Shown in pieces: positions 25,502 to 33,924 of a stretch of DNA of 64,000 nt (position 1 is the first letter of the stretch; every line of letters starts with the position of its first letter). The notes beneath the pieces are model-generated. The model was not told where the DNA came from. It worked only from the letters and a program-made list of their open reading frames with translations, and made no database searches. The stretch is from Streptomyces bicolor (GTDB lineage Bacteria; Actinomycetota; Actinomycetes; Streptomycetales; Streptomycetaceae). The stretch lies in assembly GCF_000719285.1 (NCBI RefSeq), contig NZ_JOFS01000023.1, forward strand, positions 1 to 64,000, in the 5' to 3' direction. Both the position numbers and the translations under genes were made by a program.

Positions 25502-26743
25502 GTGAGCGAGAGCAGCGCGGAGGCCGTCGCGGCCGTCGCCTCCGCCACGGGGGCGGCCGCGAACTGGCGCAGGGCGACCGGTATCGCCGGTGCGGCGATA
25601 GGCGTGATCGCGGCGGGCGCCGCGGCCGGCGTCGCCATAGAGCGGATGACGGTGGGCCGCGGCATGCGGCAGAAGGCCCGGCTCGCCCTCGACTCGGCGG
25701 GACCGTACGGCTCGCTGCGCGGCACACCCGGCAAGGCGCAGGCCGACGACGGCACGGAGCTGTACTACGAGGTCGACGACATCGACCCCGAGGCCGCCCC
25801 CGCCCTCACCCCGCGCCGGCGACGGCTCTTCGGCCGCAAGGCACCGGCCCCCGTCACCGTCGTCTTCAGCCACGGCTACTGCCTCAGCCAGGACTCCTGG
25901 CACTTCCAGCGCGCAGCGCTGCGGGGCGTCGTACGCACCGTGCACTGGGACCAGCGCAGCCACGGCCGGTCCGGGCGGGGCGTGGCCCAGACGCAGGACG
26001 GCATCCACGTCGACATCGAGCAGCTCGGGCGCGACCTCAAGGCCGTCATCGACGCGGCCGCGCCGGAGGGGCCGCTCGTGCTGGTCGGGCACTCCATGGG
26101 CGGGATGACGGTGATGGCGCTGGCCGACCAGTTCCCGGAGCTGATCCGCGACCGGGTCGTCGCCACCGCCTTCGTCGGCACGTCGTCCGGGAATCTCGGC
26201 GAGGTCAACTTCGGGCTGCCCGTCGCCGGGGTGAATGCCATTCGGCGGGTGCTGCCGGGCGTACTCAGGGCGCTGGGGCAGCGGGCCGAGCTGGTGGAGA
26301 AGGGCCGCCGGGCCACCGCCGACCTGTTCGCGGGGATCATCAAGCGGTACTCGTTCTCGTCCCGGGACGTCGACCCGGCCGTCGCCCGGTTCGCCGAGCG
26401 GATGATCGAGGGAACGCCGATCGACGTGGTCGCGGAGTTCTACCCGGCCTTCGCCGACCACGACAAGACCGAGGCGCTCGCCCTCTTCACCGACATGCCG
26501 GTGCTCGTCCTGGCCGGGGTGGGCGACCTCGTCACGCCCAGCGAGCACAGCGAGGCGATCGCCGACCTGCTGCCGGAGGCCGAGCTGGTCCTGGTGCCGG
26601 ACGCCGGGCACCTGGTGATGCTGGAGCATCCGGAAGTGGTCACCGACCGGCTGGCCGACCTGCTCACCCGGGCGGGTGCCGTGCCCGCAGGGGCTACCGT
26701 AAGTGGCTATGGAAGCACCAGCAGCACCGCGCAACGCGGGTGA
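25502..26743 (+). CDS. alpha/beta hydrolase
   Basis: This 413-residue protein starts at GTG 25502 behind AAGAGGAGCGG. Residues 20-50 form a hydrophobic membrane anchor (GIAGAAIGVIAAGAAAGVAI). The alpha/beta-hydrolase fold follows: oxyanion region VVFSHGYCLSQDSWHF, nucleophile elbow GHSMGG (Ser), an acid in VLAGVGDLVTP and the catalytic His in PDAGHLVMLEHPE. It is a conserved neighbour between alr and tsaE in streptomycetes; its substrate is unknown. Its 3' end overlaps tsaE by about 40 bp, implying co-transcription. Confidence 0.92.
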   Translation: MSESSAEAVAAVASATGAAANWRRATGIAGAAIGVIAAGAAAGVAIERMTVGRGMRQKARLALDSAGPYGSLRGTPGKAQADDGTELYYEVDDIDPEAAPALTPRRRRLFGRKAPAPVTVVFSHGYCLSQDSWHFQRAALRGVVRTVHWDQRSHGRSGRGVAQTQDGIHVDIEQLGRDLKAVIDAAAPEGPLVLVGHSMGGMTVMALADQFPELIRDRVVATAFVGTSSGNLGEVNFGLPVAGVNAIRRVLPGVLRALGQRAELVEKGRRATADLFAGIIKRYSFSSRDVDPAVARFAERMIEGTPIDVVAEFYPAFADHDKTEALALFTDMPVLVLAGVGDLVTPSEHSEAIADLLPEAELVLVPDAGHLVMLEHPEVVTDRLADLLTRAGAVPAGATVSGYGSTSSTAQRG

Positions 26744-27221
26744 CATCGAGCTCACCGTCACTTCTCCCGAACAGATGCGGGAACTGGGCCGCCGCCTCGC
26801 CAAGCTGCTGCGCGCGGGCGACCTCCTGATGCTCAGCGGGGAGCTCGGCGCGGGCAAGACGACGCTGACCCGGGGGCTCGGCGAGGGGATGGGGGTGAGG
26901 GGCGCGGTCACGTCCCCGACCTTCGTGATCGCCCGTGTGCACCCCTCCCTGGTCGACGGGCCGCCGCTCGTCCATGTCGACGCCTACCGGCTGTCCGGCG
27001 GCCTGGACGAGATGGAGGACCTCGACCTCGACGTCTCGCTGCCCGAGTCGGTGATCGTCGTGGAGTGGGGCGAGGGCAAGGTCGAGGAGCTGACCGAGGA
27101 GCGGTTGCAGGTCGTGATCCACCGGGCGGTGGGCGATACGACGGACGAGGTGCGGCACGTGACCGTCACCGGGCTCGGGGAGCGCTGGGCCGCGGTGGAT
27201 CTGAGCGTGCTGTCCGCCTGA
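26703..27221 (+). CDS. tsaE: tRNA threonylcarbamoyladenosine biosynthesis ATPase TsaE
   Basis: This 172-residue P-loop ATPase assists TsaB/TsaD in making t6A37 on ANN-decoding tRNAs. Walker A is GELGAGKTTLTRG, followed by SPTFVIARVHPS, HVDAYRLSG and VIVVEWGEGKVEEL, all diagnostic. The start may be GTG 26703 or ATG 26709; both lie inside the end of the hydrolase gene, so translation is coupled. tsaB, rimI and tsaD follow 1.2 kb downstream after an interposed minus-strand gene. Confidence 0.95.
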   Translation: MAMEAPAAPRNAGDIELTVTSPEQMRELGRRLAKLLRAGDLLMLSGELGAGKTTLTRGLGEGMGVRGAVTSPTFVIARVHPSLVDGPPLVHVDAYRLSGGLDEMEDLDLDVSLPESVIVVEWGEGKVEELTEERLQVVIHRAVGDTTDEVRHVTVTGLGERWAAVDLSVLSA

Positions 27222-27336
27222 ACGGGGGCCCTGCGGGGCGGGGGCCGGAGCGGGGTCGGCTCGCATGAACATTCCGACAAGACGTCGGCAAGATATTGCG
27301 TTCGTGGTCTTGCCCGTGGTCACATGGTATCCAGTC

Positions 27337-27360
27337 CGTAGTTAGGTGTACCTAACTACG
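27337..27360. promoter_or_regulatory. 24-bp palindrome, likely repressor operator
   Basis: CGTAGTTAGGT (27337-27347) and its exact complement ACCTAACTACG (27350-27360) are separated by two bases. TTAGG..CCTAA half-sites resemble DtxR/IdeR (DmdR-type iron box) or MarR-family operators. It lies 26 bp before the ATG of the small gene at 27387, so it probably controls that gene. Confidence 0.75.
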
Positions 27361-27386
27361 TCCGCCCCCGGCCCCAGGAGGCGTCC

Positions 27387-27560
27387 ATGCCGGCTTCAGA
27401 GAACAAGGTCCAGCAGCGGCCGCAGGTTGTCGCCGGGGTGTCCATGCGTGATCTGCTGGCGGCCGGTGCCGCCGCGAAGGTGATCTCGACGCCTCCGCGT
27501 GCTCCTGAGCCGGAGGTGGAGCGGGGGGCTGCTGGGCACGGGCATCGCGAAGCGGCTTAG
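27387..27560 (+). CDS. small conserved-looking peptide
   Basis: This 57-residue frame starts at ATG 27387 with CCAGGAGG 7 nt upstream, a strong ribosome site. It begins MPASENKVQQRPQVVAGVSM and contains MRDLLAAGAAAKVISTPP, a pattern I recall from short uncharacterised Streptomyces proteins. No membrane segment, signal or known domain is seen. The strong ribosome site and the 24-bp palindrome upstream argue for a real, regulated gene. The last 15 residues may be variable. Confidence 0.65.
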   Translation: MPASENKVQQRPQVVAGVSMRDLLAAGAAAKVISTPPRAPEPEVERGAAGHGHREAA

Positions 27561-27610
27561 CTCCGCTGGTGGTGCCGCTGGGTTGTGCCGGGATGGTGTC
27601 GTTGTGCGTC

Positions 27611-27684
27611 TGCGGCGCCGTGGGGGCTGGTCGCGCTCACGCGGCGGAGCCGCATATTCAGTACAGCCCCGCGCCCCTTGCGGC
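27611..27684. repeat. Streptomyces-type dispersed intergenic repeat (GGGGCTGGTCGCG / CAGCCCCGCGCCCCTT class)
   Basis: The stretch TGGGGGCTGGTCGCGCTCAC, a GCGGC-GGA-GCCGC hairpin (27641-27653) and CAGCCCCGCGCCCCTTGCGG resemble a family of short repeats I remember as common between Streptomyces genes. There is no second copy in this window, so the assignment is from memory only. Confidence 0.45.
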
Positions 27685-27710
27685 GTTGCCGTGACCGTTG
27701 CCCGGTCTGT

Positions 27711-28265
27711 TCAGGGGATTACTGCCACCAGGCGGCCGATTGTTGCGAACTCCCACATCGCGTTGCCGTCTGCGCGGGACTCGCGGATGCCGCCCGTCTT
27801 CGCCGTCGGGGCGGGCACCGGGGTCGCGCCGTCCACGGCGGCGCTGAAGCCGATGGTGATGTCCTCCACCTCGGTGAAGCGGACGACGTGCTCGACGGGG
27901 GTGCCGTCGGTGCCGGTGATCGAGTTGGAGCGGGACGTCACCGAGTAGACGCCCGGCGCGGGGTCGACCGTTCCGGGGGAGACGCGGAACGTGCGCTTGA
28001 CCTTGTCGCCCTCACCGACCAGCCACACTCGCTCGCCGCCCACCGAGTACACGACCCGCACACCCGTACCGGACCCGGCGGGCAGCGCGGTGGGGTCCTT
28101 GCGGCCGTCGGGCGTCTGGGCGGTACCCACGTCGGGTGAGTTCGTCGCGTGCGGCCTGCCCAGGCCGTCCGGGACGCTCGCCGCGGCCTGGTAGGCGAGG
28201 AAGCCGACGGACGCGAGGGCTGCCAGGGTGAGCCCCGCCACGAATCCGGCGCTGCTGCTTGCCAC
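27711..28265 (-). CDS. membrane-anchored L,D-transpeptidase-like protein lacking the catalytic cysteine
   Basis: This 184-residue protein starts at GTG 28265. Residues 5-30 form a signal anchor (GFVAGLTLAALASVGFLAYQ). The rest follows a YkuD-like pattern: RVWLVGEGDKVKRTFRVS, PAPGVYSVTSRS, a central GFSAAVDG and a terminal block TGGIRESRADGNAMWEF..VAVI. In active enzymes the last block reads S-x-G-C-I-R; here it is K-T-G-G-I-R, and the protein contains no Cys at all. It is probably a non-catalytic wall-binding or regulatory paralogue. It is divergent from tsaB. Confidence 0.75.
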   Translation of the reverse strand: MASSSAGFVAGLTLAALASVGFLAYQAAASVPDGLGRPHATNSPDVGTAQTPDGRKDPTALPAGSGTGVRVVYSVGGERVWLVGEGDKVKRTFRVSPGTVDPAPGVYSVTSRSNSITGTDGTPVEHVVRFTEVEDITIGFSAAVDGATPVPAPTAKTGGIRESRADGNAMWEFATIGRLVAVIP

Positions 28266-28379
28266 CGTCGCCCACCTCGGTTGTTCGGTCGTACGTCGCG
28301 CTTTCGCTCGACCGTAGCAGTCGCCGGACGCCCGACCGGGGCGGCGCTTCCCGAGCCGCGAGCGCCGTAGGCTGTTTGC

Positions 28380-29036
28380 GTGCTCTTGCTCGCTCTGGAT
28401 ACCGCCACCCCCGCCGTCACCGTCGCGCTGCACGACGGTACGGACGTCATCGCCTCGTCGAGCCAGGTGGACGCGCGCCGGCACGGCGAGCTGCTGCTGC
28501 CGGCCGTCGACCGGGTCCTCGCCGAGGCCGGTGTGAAACTCGACGCCGTCACCGGCATCGTCGTGGGCCTCGGACCCGGCCCCTACACCGGACTGCGCGT
28601 CGGTCTGATGACCGCCGACACCTTCGGGCTGGTCCTCGGCGTCCCCGTGCACGGCGTGTGCACGCTGGACGGACTCGCCTACGCCGCCGACATCGAGAAG
28701 GGTCCCTTCGTCGTCGCGACCGACGCCCGGCGCAAGGAGGTCTACTGGGCGCGGTACGCCGACTCCCGCACCCGCCTGACCGACCCGGCCGTCGACCGGC
28801 CCGCCGACATCGCCGACCAGGTGGCAGGACTGCCCGCCGTCGGCGCGGGCGCGCTGCTGTACCCCGACACCTTCCCCAGCGCCCACGAACCCGAGCACGT
28901 GTCGGCGGCCGCCCTCGCGGGTCTGGCCGCCGAGAGGCTCGCGGCGGGCGAGGAACTCCCCGCGCCCCGGCCGCTGTACCTGCGCCGGCCCGACGCCCAG
29001 GTCCCCAAGAACTACAAGGTGGTCACCCCCAAGTGA
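28380..29036 (+). CDS. tsaB: t6A biosynthesis protein TsaB
   Basis: This 218-residue protein starts at GTG 28380 (MLLLALDTATPAVTVALHDG). The ASKHA-fold motifs ALDTAT and GLGPGPYTGLRVG are diagnostic of TsaB, the dimerisation partner that activates TsaD. The C-terminus PLYLRRPDAQVPKNYKVV is typical of actinobacteria. The stop overlaps the rimI start by 4 bp (GTGA), so tsaB-rimI-tsaD form one operon. Confidence 0.95.
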   Translation: MLLLALDTATPAVTVALHDGTDVIASSSQVDARRHGELLLPAVDRVLAEAGVKLDAVTGIVVGLGPGPYTGLRVGLMTADTFGLVLGVPVHGVCTLDGLAYAADIEKGPFVVATDARRKEVYWARYADSRTRLTDPAVDRPADIADQVAGLPAVGAGALLYPDTFPSAHEPEHVSAAALAGLAAERLAAGEELPAPRPLYLRRPDAQVPKNYKVVTPK

Positions 29037-29584
29037 CCGAGCCCGTGACCCCTTCCGCCACTCCCTCCGGTCCCGTGCTGCGCGAGATGCGCTGGTGGGA
29101 CATCGACTCCGTGCTGGAGCTGGAGAAGGACCTGTTCCCCGAGGACGCCTGGTCCCGGGGCATGTTCTGGTCCGAACTGGCCCATGCGCGCGGGCCCGAG
29201 GCGACCCGGCGCTATGTCGTCGCCGAGGGGCCCGACCGGGTCGTGGGATACGCCGGCCTCGCGTCCTCAGGGGACCTCGCCGACATCCAGACCATCGCCG
29301 TCGCCCGTGACCACTGGGGCACGGGGCTCGGCGGCCGTCTCCTCACCGAACTGCTGCGCGCCGCGAGCGACTTCGAGTGCGCCGAGGTGCTGCTGGAGTG
29401 CCGCGTGGACAACGTCCGCGCGCAGAAGCTCTACGAGCGCTACGGCTTCGAGGCGATCGGCTTCCGGCGCGGCTACTACCAGCCGGGGAACATCGACGCG
29501 CTGGTGATGCGACTGACCACCAAATCCAACAGCGGCTCCGCCGCGGGTTCACCTTCCGTACAAGGAACCGAGACCAATGACTGA
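29033..29584 (+). CDS. rimI: ribosomal-protein-S18-alanine N-acetyltransferase
   Basis: This 183-residue GNAT protein starts at GTG 29033, overlapping tsaB. Residues 12-160 form the acetyltransferase: [20 protein letters not shown], the acetyl-CoA loop [14 protein letters not shown] (Q/RxxGxG/A type), [11 protein letters not shown] and [21 protein letters not shown]. RimI acetylates the N-terminal Ala of S18 and possibly other proteins. About 20 poorly conserved residues trail the domain before the stop, which overlaps tsaD by 8 bp. Confidence 0.94.
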   Translation: MTEPVTPSATPSGPVLREMRWWDIDSVLELEKDLFPEDAWSRGMFWSELAHARGPEATRRYVVAEGPDRVVGYAGLASSGDLADIQTIAVARDHWGTGLGGRLLTELLRAASDFECAEVLLECRVDNVRAQKLYERYGFEAIGFRRGYYQPGNIDALVMRLTTKSNSGSAAGSPSVQGTETND

Positions 29585-30704
29585 CGAACCCCTCGTCCTC
29601 GGCATCGAGACGTCCTGCGACGAGACCGGCGTCGGCATCGTCCGCGGCACCACGCTGCTCGCCGACGCCGTCGCCTCCAGCGTCGACGAGCACGCCCGCT
29701 TCGGCGGCGTCGTGCCGGAGGTCGCCTCCCGGGCGCACCTGGAGGCGATGGTCCCGACCATCGACCGCGCGCTGAAGGAGGCCGGGGTGAGCGCCCGCGA
29801 CCTGGACGGCATCGCGGTGACCGCCGGTCCCGGTCTGGCGGGCGCGCTGCTGGTCGGCGTATCGGCGGCGAAGGCGTACGCGTACGCGCTGGGCAAGCCG
29901 CTCTACGGCGTCAACCACCTGGCCTCGCACATCTGCGTGGACCAGCTGGAGCACGGCGCGCTGCCGGAGCCGACGATGGCGCTGCTGGTGTCCGGCGGGC
30001 ACAGCTCGTTGCTGCTGTCCTCCGACATCACCTCCGACGTCCGCCCGATGGGCGCGACGATCGACGACGCGGCGGGCGAGGCCTTCGACAAGATCGCCCG
30101 GGTGCTGAACCTCGGCTTCCCCGGCGGTCCGGTCATCGACCGGTACGCGCGCGAGGGCGACCCGGACGCGATCGCGTTCCCGCGCGGTCTGACCGGGCCG
30201 CGTGACCCGGCGTACGACTTCTCCTTCTCCGGCCTGAAGACGGCGGTCGCCCGCTGGATCGAGGCCAAGCGGGCGGCGGGCGAGGAGGTTCCGGTGCGCG
30301 ATGTCGCGGCCTCCTTCCAGGAGGCGGTCGTGGACGTGCTGACCCGCAAGGCCGTCCGCGCCTGCAAGGACGAGGGCGTCGACCACCTGATGATCGGCGG
30401 CGGCGTGGCCGCGAACTCCCGGCTGCGGGCACTGGCCCAGGAGCGGTGCGAGGCGGCCGGCATCCGGCTGCGGGTGCCCCGGCCGAAGCTGTGCACGGAC
30501 AACGGGGCGATGGTGGCGGCACTGGGCGCGGAGATGGTAGCGCGGGGCCGGTCGGCGTCCAGCTGGGACCTGTCGGCGGACTCCTCGTTGCCGGTGACGG
30601 ATCCTCATGTGCCGGGGAGTTTCGGGGACGAGAGCCAGGGCCACGGGCACGGGCACGGTCACGACCATGTGCACGAGGTCAGCAAGGAGAACCTGTACTC
30701 GTGA
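29577..30704 (+). CDS. tsaD: tRNA N6-adenosine threonylcarbamoyltransferase TsaD
   Basis: This 375-residue ASKHA enzyme transfers the threonylcarbamoyl group to A37 of tRNA. It starts at ATG 29577 with [15 protein letters not shown]. The metal-binding motif is GVNHLASHI (His near 113 and 117); later motifs are [37 protein letters not shown] and [12 protein letters not shown] final 30 residues carry a His-rich tail [12 protein letters not shown] not needed for the fold, which could bind metals. The stop overlaps the next small gene by 4 bp. Confidence 0.96.
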   Translation: MTDEPLVLGIETSCDETGVGIVRGTTLLADAVASSVDEHARFGGVVPEVASRAHLEAMVPTIDRALKEAGVSARDLDGIAVTAGPGLAGALLVGVSAAKAYAYALGKPLYGVNHLASHICVDQLEHGALPEPTMALLVSGGHSSLLLSSDITSDVRPMGATIDDAAGEAFDKIARVLNLGFPGGPVIDRYAREGDPDAIAFPRGLTGPRDPAYDFSFSGLKTAVARWIEAKRAAGEEVPVRDVAASFQEAVVDVLTRKAVRACKDEGVDHLMIGGGVAANSRLRALAQERCEAAGIRLRVPRPKLCTDNGAMVAALGAEMVARGRSASSWDLSADSSLPVTDPHVPGSFGDESQGHGHGHGHDHVHEVSKENLYS

Positions 30705-30958
30705 CGGTCGCGCTCATGTGGGAGGCGCGGGCGGTTCCCGGGCGGGGCGAGGAGCTGCTGGCCTGGGCCCGGGCTCAGGAGCTGCCGCGCCGGCCCCTGC
30801 GCCGGGAGACCTTCCGGGCGCCCCAGGACCGGGTGCTGGTGATCACGTGGTGGAACGCTCCGTACGATGCCGATCTTCCGGAAGTCCCGGAGCCGACGGC
30901 GGAGTTGGTGACCCGGGCGGTGCATCGCTGGCGGTTCGAGTCGGTCGGCGCCGACTGA
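30701..30958 (+). CDS. small protein, possibly dimeric alpha-beta barrel-like
   Basis: This 85-residue frame starts at GTG 30701, overlapping the tsaD stop (GTGA), so it is translationally coupled to tsaD. It begins [20 protein letters not shown], with a pattern (strand, charged loop, amphipathic helix AWARAQ, strand VLVITWW) that faintly recalls ABM-type monooxygenase-like folds. No catalytic residues are claimed. Its last 116 bp overlap antisense with the 3' end of the gene on the other strand. Confidence 0.65.
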   Translation: MTVALMWEARAVPGRGEELLAWARAQELPRRPLRRETFRAPQDRVLVITWWNAPYDADLPEVPEPTAELVTRAVHRWRFESVGAD

Positions 30959-31436
30959 CCGACAGTTCCCACGGCCTGCTCTCGACGTGGCCCCGCCACA
31001 GCAGCAGGCCGTTCCCGCGCTCCCAGCGGGCGACCGTCGCGGCCTCGCCCAGCCAGTCAAGTGCCGACATCAGGGGGAACACGGCCACCCACGGCCACCA
31101 GAACACGGCCACGGGCAGCGTGGGCACGAAGTACCGGAAGAACAGGCCTCGGCTGAACCAGCTGTCGCGCAGGGAGGCATGGGCAGGCAGCACCGCGCGG
31201 GTGTCCTCGACGGAGACCGCCTTCTCGAACCGTCGTACCTCACTGAAGCCCTTGATCCTGGTCATCTTGAGGAGATTCCAGACCACGAGCCAGGCGAGCA
31301 GGAGGGCGAAGAACCCCAGCGTGCGGGGTTCCACCGAAGGGAAGCCGCGAACGAGGAACGCCACCGTCACGCTGACGGCAGTGGAGGCGAGCACCGAGAA
31401 GGCGGCCCGCAGTTCGTGGTGAAGCAACCTGTCCAT
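30843..31436 (-). CDS. hypothetical membrane protein
   Basis: This 197-residue protein starts at ATG 31436. Three hydrophobic segments are seen: VLASTAVSVTVAFLV, TLGFFALLLAWLVVWNLLKM and YFVPTLPVAVFWWPWVAVF. The C-terminal 45 residues are Ser/Pro/Arg-rich and antisense to the end of the 85-residue tsaD-linked gene, so that tail is probably not conserved. No family is recognised. It follows the GH3 gene region on the other side and is monocistronic. Confidence 0.7.
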   Translation of the reverse strand: MDRLLHHELRAAFSVLASTAVSVTVAFLVRGFPSVEPRTLGFFALLLAWLVVWNLLKMTRIKGFSEVRRFEKAVSVEDTRAVLPAHASLRDSWFSRGLFFRYFVPTLPVAVFWWPWVAVFPLMSALDWLGEAATVARWERGNGLLLWRGHVESRPWELSVSRRRPTRTASDAPPGSPTPPSAPGLPEDRHRTERSTT

Positions 31437-31465
31437 GGCTCCCCCGTCGCCTTCGGGCGCGGAGG

Positions 31466-33802
31466 CTACTCCACCCCCGACACCTCCGTCGCACAGAGGA
31501 GCCGCCGGTCGGGGCCGAGGACCCGGACAGGGCCCGTGAGGTTCAGTCGTGCCGTGTGGCGCACGTCCGCGCTGGACGCCGCCAACCGTAGTTCGAGGGC
31601 ACCCGGCTCAACCACCCGCCGCCCTGAACGGTCGGTGAACGCCGAGAGATCCGTGTGGAACCGGAAGGTCACCCGCGCCGCCTCGCCGGGCGCCAACTCC
31701 ACGCGCTGATAGCCGATCAGCCGTACGTCCGGGCGGGTCACCGACGCCACCGGGTCGTGCAGGTACAGCTGCACGACCTCCGCGCCCGCGCGGTCGCCCG
31801 TGTTGCGGACGGTCACCGCCATGTCGTACGAGCCGTCCGTGCCGATCTCCGCGTCCCCGGCCTCCGCAGCCCCGTCCCCCGTGGCCTCCCACGCGAACGA
31901 CGTGTACGACCGCCCGTGCCCGAACGCGTACAACGGCGTCGGATCCAGGTTGCTCACCTCCCCCGCCAGCCCCAGCGGCGGCTGGAGGTACGTCCACGGC
32001 TGCCCCCCGGGCACCCGCGGCACGCTCACCGGCAGTCGCCCCGACGGGTTGACGCGGCCCGACAGCACTCCCGCGACTGCCGGGCCGCCCTCCTCCCCCG
32101 GGAAGAACGCCTGGACGACGGCGGCCAGTCGCCCGTGCCAGCGGCCCAGCGCGTACGGGCGGCCGGTGAGGAGGACCAGGACCACCGGGACGCCGGTCGC
32201 CACCAGCCTGTCCAGCAACTCGCCTTGCACTCCCGGTAGTTGGAGGTCCGTCACATCGCAGCCCTCGCCCGACGTGCCCCGCCCGAACAACCCCGCCCGG
32301 TCGCCCAGTACCGCCAGGCACACATCCGCCTCCGAGGCCCGTGCCACGGCCTCCTCGAAGCCCGCCGTGTCCGGGTCCGAGACCCCGCAGCCGTCGGCGA
32401 ACGTCACCTTGGCGTCGGGAAGTTCGGTGCGCAGCGCCTCCAGGACCGTCGGGATCTCGATGCCCATCGGCACCTCGGGGTGGTGCGTGAGGACGTGGGA
32501 GGGGAAGGAGTAGCAGCCCAGCATCGCCAGGGCGTCCGCCGCGCGCGGGCCGACGACCGCGATACGGGCGTCGGGGGGCAGCGGCAGGACACCGTCCGGG
32601 TTGTCCAGCAGGACCACCGACTCCTCGGCCACCCGGCGGGCCAGGGCGCGGTTCGCGGGGGAGTCCAGGTCGAGGCGCTCCGTGGGCGGCTCCGGGTTCC
32701 AGTCCTCGTCCAGGAGGCCCAGCTCGCACTTCTGGAGGAGCACCCGGCGGGCTGCCCGGTCCACCAGCTCCTCCGGGACCTCGCCCGCCCGGACCGCCTC
32801 CACCAGCGGTTTCCCGTAGCACTTCACGGTCGGCAGCTCCACGTCGATACCGGCCGCCAGGGCCGCGTGCGCCGCCTGTGCCGGGCTGCCCGCCACGCGG
32901 TGCAGGGTCTCAAGGAAGCCGATGCCGAAGTAGTCGGCCACGACCGTCCCCGTGAAACCCCACTGCTCGCGGAGGAGTTCGGTCAGCAGTGCCGGGTCCG
33001 CCGAGGCCGGCACGCCGTCCGTCTCGTTGTACGCCGCCATCACCGACCGCGCCCCGCCCTCGCGCAGCGCCATCTCGAACGGAGGGAGGGTGACGTCCGC
33101 GAACTCCCGGACGCCCGCCCGTACCGGCGCCAGGTTGCGCGCGCCCGCCGAGGACGCGTACCCGGCGAAGTGCTTGAGCGTCGCGACGACCCCGGCCGAC
33201 TCCAGGCCCCGGACGTAGGCCGCGCCGATCGTGCCGGTCAGGTACGGGTCCTCGCCGACGGTCTCCTCGACCCGGCCCCAGCGCGGATCGCGTACGACGT
33301 CCAGGACCGGCGCGAGGCCCTGGTGCACGCCGACCGCGCGCAGGTCGCGGCCGATGTGCCGGGCCATCTCCTCGATGAGCGGCGGATCGAACGACGCCCC
33401 CCAGGCCAGCGGTACCGGGTAGGCGGTGGCCCGCCATGCCGTGAAGCCCGCCAGGCACTCCTCGTGGGCCACCGCCGGGATGCCGAAGCGGCCCGCCTCG
33501 GCGATGCGGCGCTGGGCGCGGGCCAGTGCCTGCGCGCCCAGCGCCGGGTCCACGGGGGCGGTGCCGAAGGAGCGGGTGAGCTGGCCGAGGCCGTGGGTGA
33601 TCAGCTCGGCCCAGTCGTAGTCGACGGTCATGTCGTGCTGGTGCGGGGCGACTCCCTCGGCCCGTGCCTCGCCGTCCGTGGCGGCGCCCACCCACACGCC
33701 GTACAGCTGGGCGGTCTTCTCCTCCAGGGTCATCCGGGGGAGGAGGTCGTCGACGCGGGCGGCGGCGGGCAGGGCGGGGTCGCGCCAGGGGGCGGTGGTC
33801 AT
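31466..33802 (-). CDS. glycoside hydrolase family 3 protein
   Basis: This 778-residue enzyme is probably an intracellular beta-glucosidase or beta-xylosidase, as no signal peptide is visible. ATG 33802 has AGGAG 5-6 nt upstream; the frame stays open to 33829. Residues 10-350 form the GH3 TIM-barrel (MTLEEKTAQLYG, PVLDVVRDPRWGRVEE, TLKHFAGY) with the likely nucleophile Asp in TVVADYFG near residue 289. Residues 390-620 form the second GH3 domain (VVGPRAADALAMLGCYS, VLVLLTGRPYALG). A C-terminal fibronectin-III-like domain follows (MAVTVRNTGDRAGAEVVQLY). It is divergent from a LacI regulator that likely controls it. Confidence 0.92.
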   Translation of the reverse strand: MTTAPWRDPALPAAARVDDLLPRMTLEEKTAQLYGVWVGAATDGEARAEGVAPHQHDMTVDYDWAELITHGLGQLTRSFGTAPVDPALGAQALARAQRRIAEAGRFGIPAVAHEECLAGFTAWRATAYPVPLAWGASFDPPLIEEMARHIGRDLRAVGVHQGLAPVLDVVRDPRWGRVEETVGEDPYLTGTIGAAYVRGLESAGVVATLKHFAGYASSAGARNLAPVRAGVREFADVTLPPFEMALREGGARSVMAAYNETDGVPASADPALLTELLREQWGFTGTVVADYFGIGFLETLHRVAGSPAQAAHAALAAGIDVELPTVKCYGKPLVEAVRAGEVPEELVDRAARRVLLQKCELGLLDEDWNPEPPTERLDLDSPANRALARRVAEESVVLLDNPDGVLPLPPDARIAVVGPRAADALAMLGCYSFPSHVLTHHPEVPMGIEIPTVLEALRTELPDAKVTFADGCGVSDPDTAGFEEAVARASEADVCLAVLGDRAGLFGRGTSGEGCDVTDLQLPGVQGELLDRLVATGVPVVLVLLTGRPYALGRWHGRLAAVVQAFFPGEEGGPAVAGVLSGRVNPSGRLPVSVPRVPGGQPWTYLQPPLGLAGEVSNLDPTPLYAFGHGRSYTSFAWEATGDGAAEAGDAEIGTDGSYDMAVTVRNTGDRAGAEVVQLYLHDPVASVTRPDVRLIGYQRVELAPGEAARVTFRFHTDLSAFTDRSGRRVVEPGALELRLAASSADVRHTARLNLTGPVRVLGPDRRLLCATEVSGVE

Positions 33803-33832
33803 GAAACTCCTGTCGGGGCGATGGCCCACTCG

Positions 33833-33864
33833 CGAATGTTTCGTTATTCACCTCGAATGTTCCG
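33833..33864. promoter_or_regulatory. putative LacI-family operator pair between GH3 and regulator genes
   Basis: CGAATGTTTCG (33833-33843) and CGAATGTTCCG (33854-33864) repeat with a 21-bp period, i.e. two helical turns. Each has CGAA..TTCG-like dyad symmetry, as expected for LacI-family sites that control sugar-utilisation genes in Streptomyces. They lie in the divergent GH3/lacI gap. Confidence 0.55.
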
Positions 33865-33924
33865 GGAACTTAGGGGTGGCGAGAAGGGTTCGTCAAGAGG
33901 CCGCGCAGGGATACGATCGCCGCC

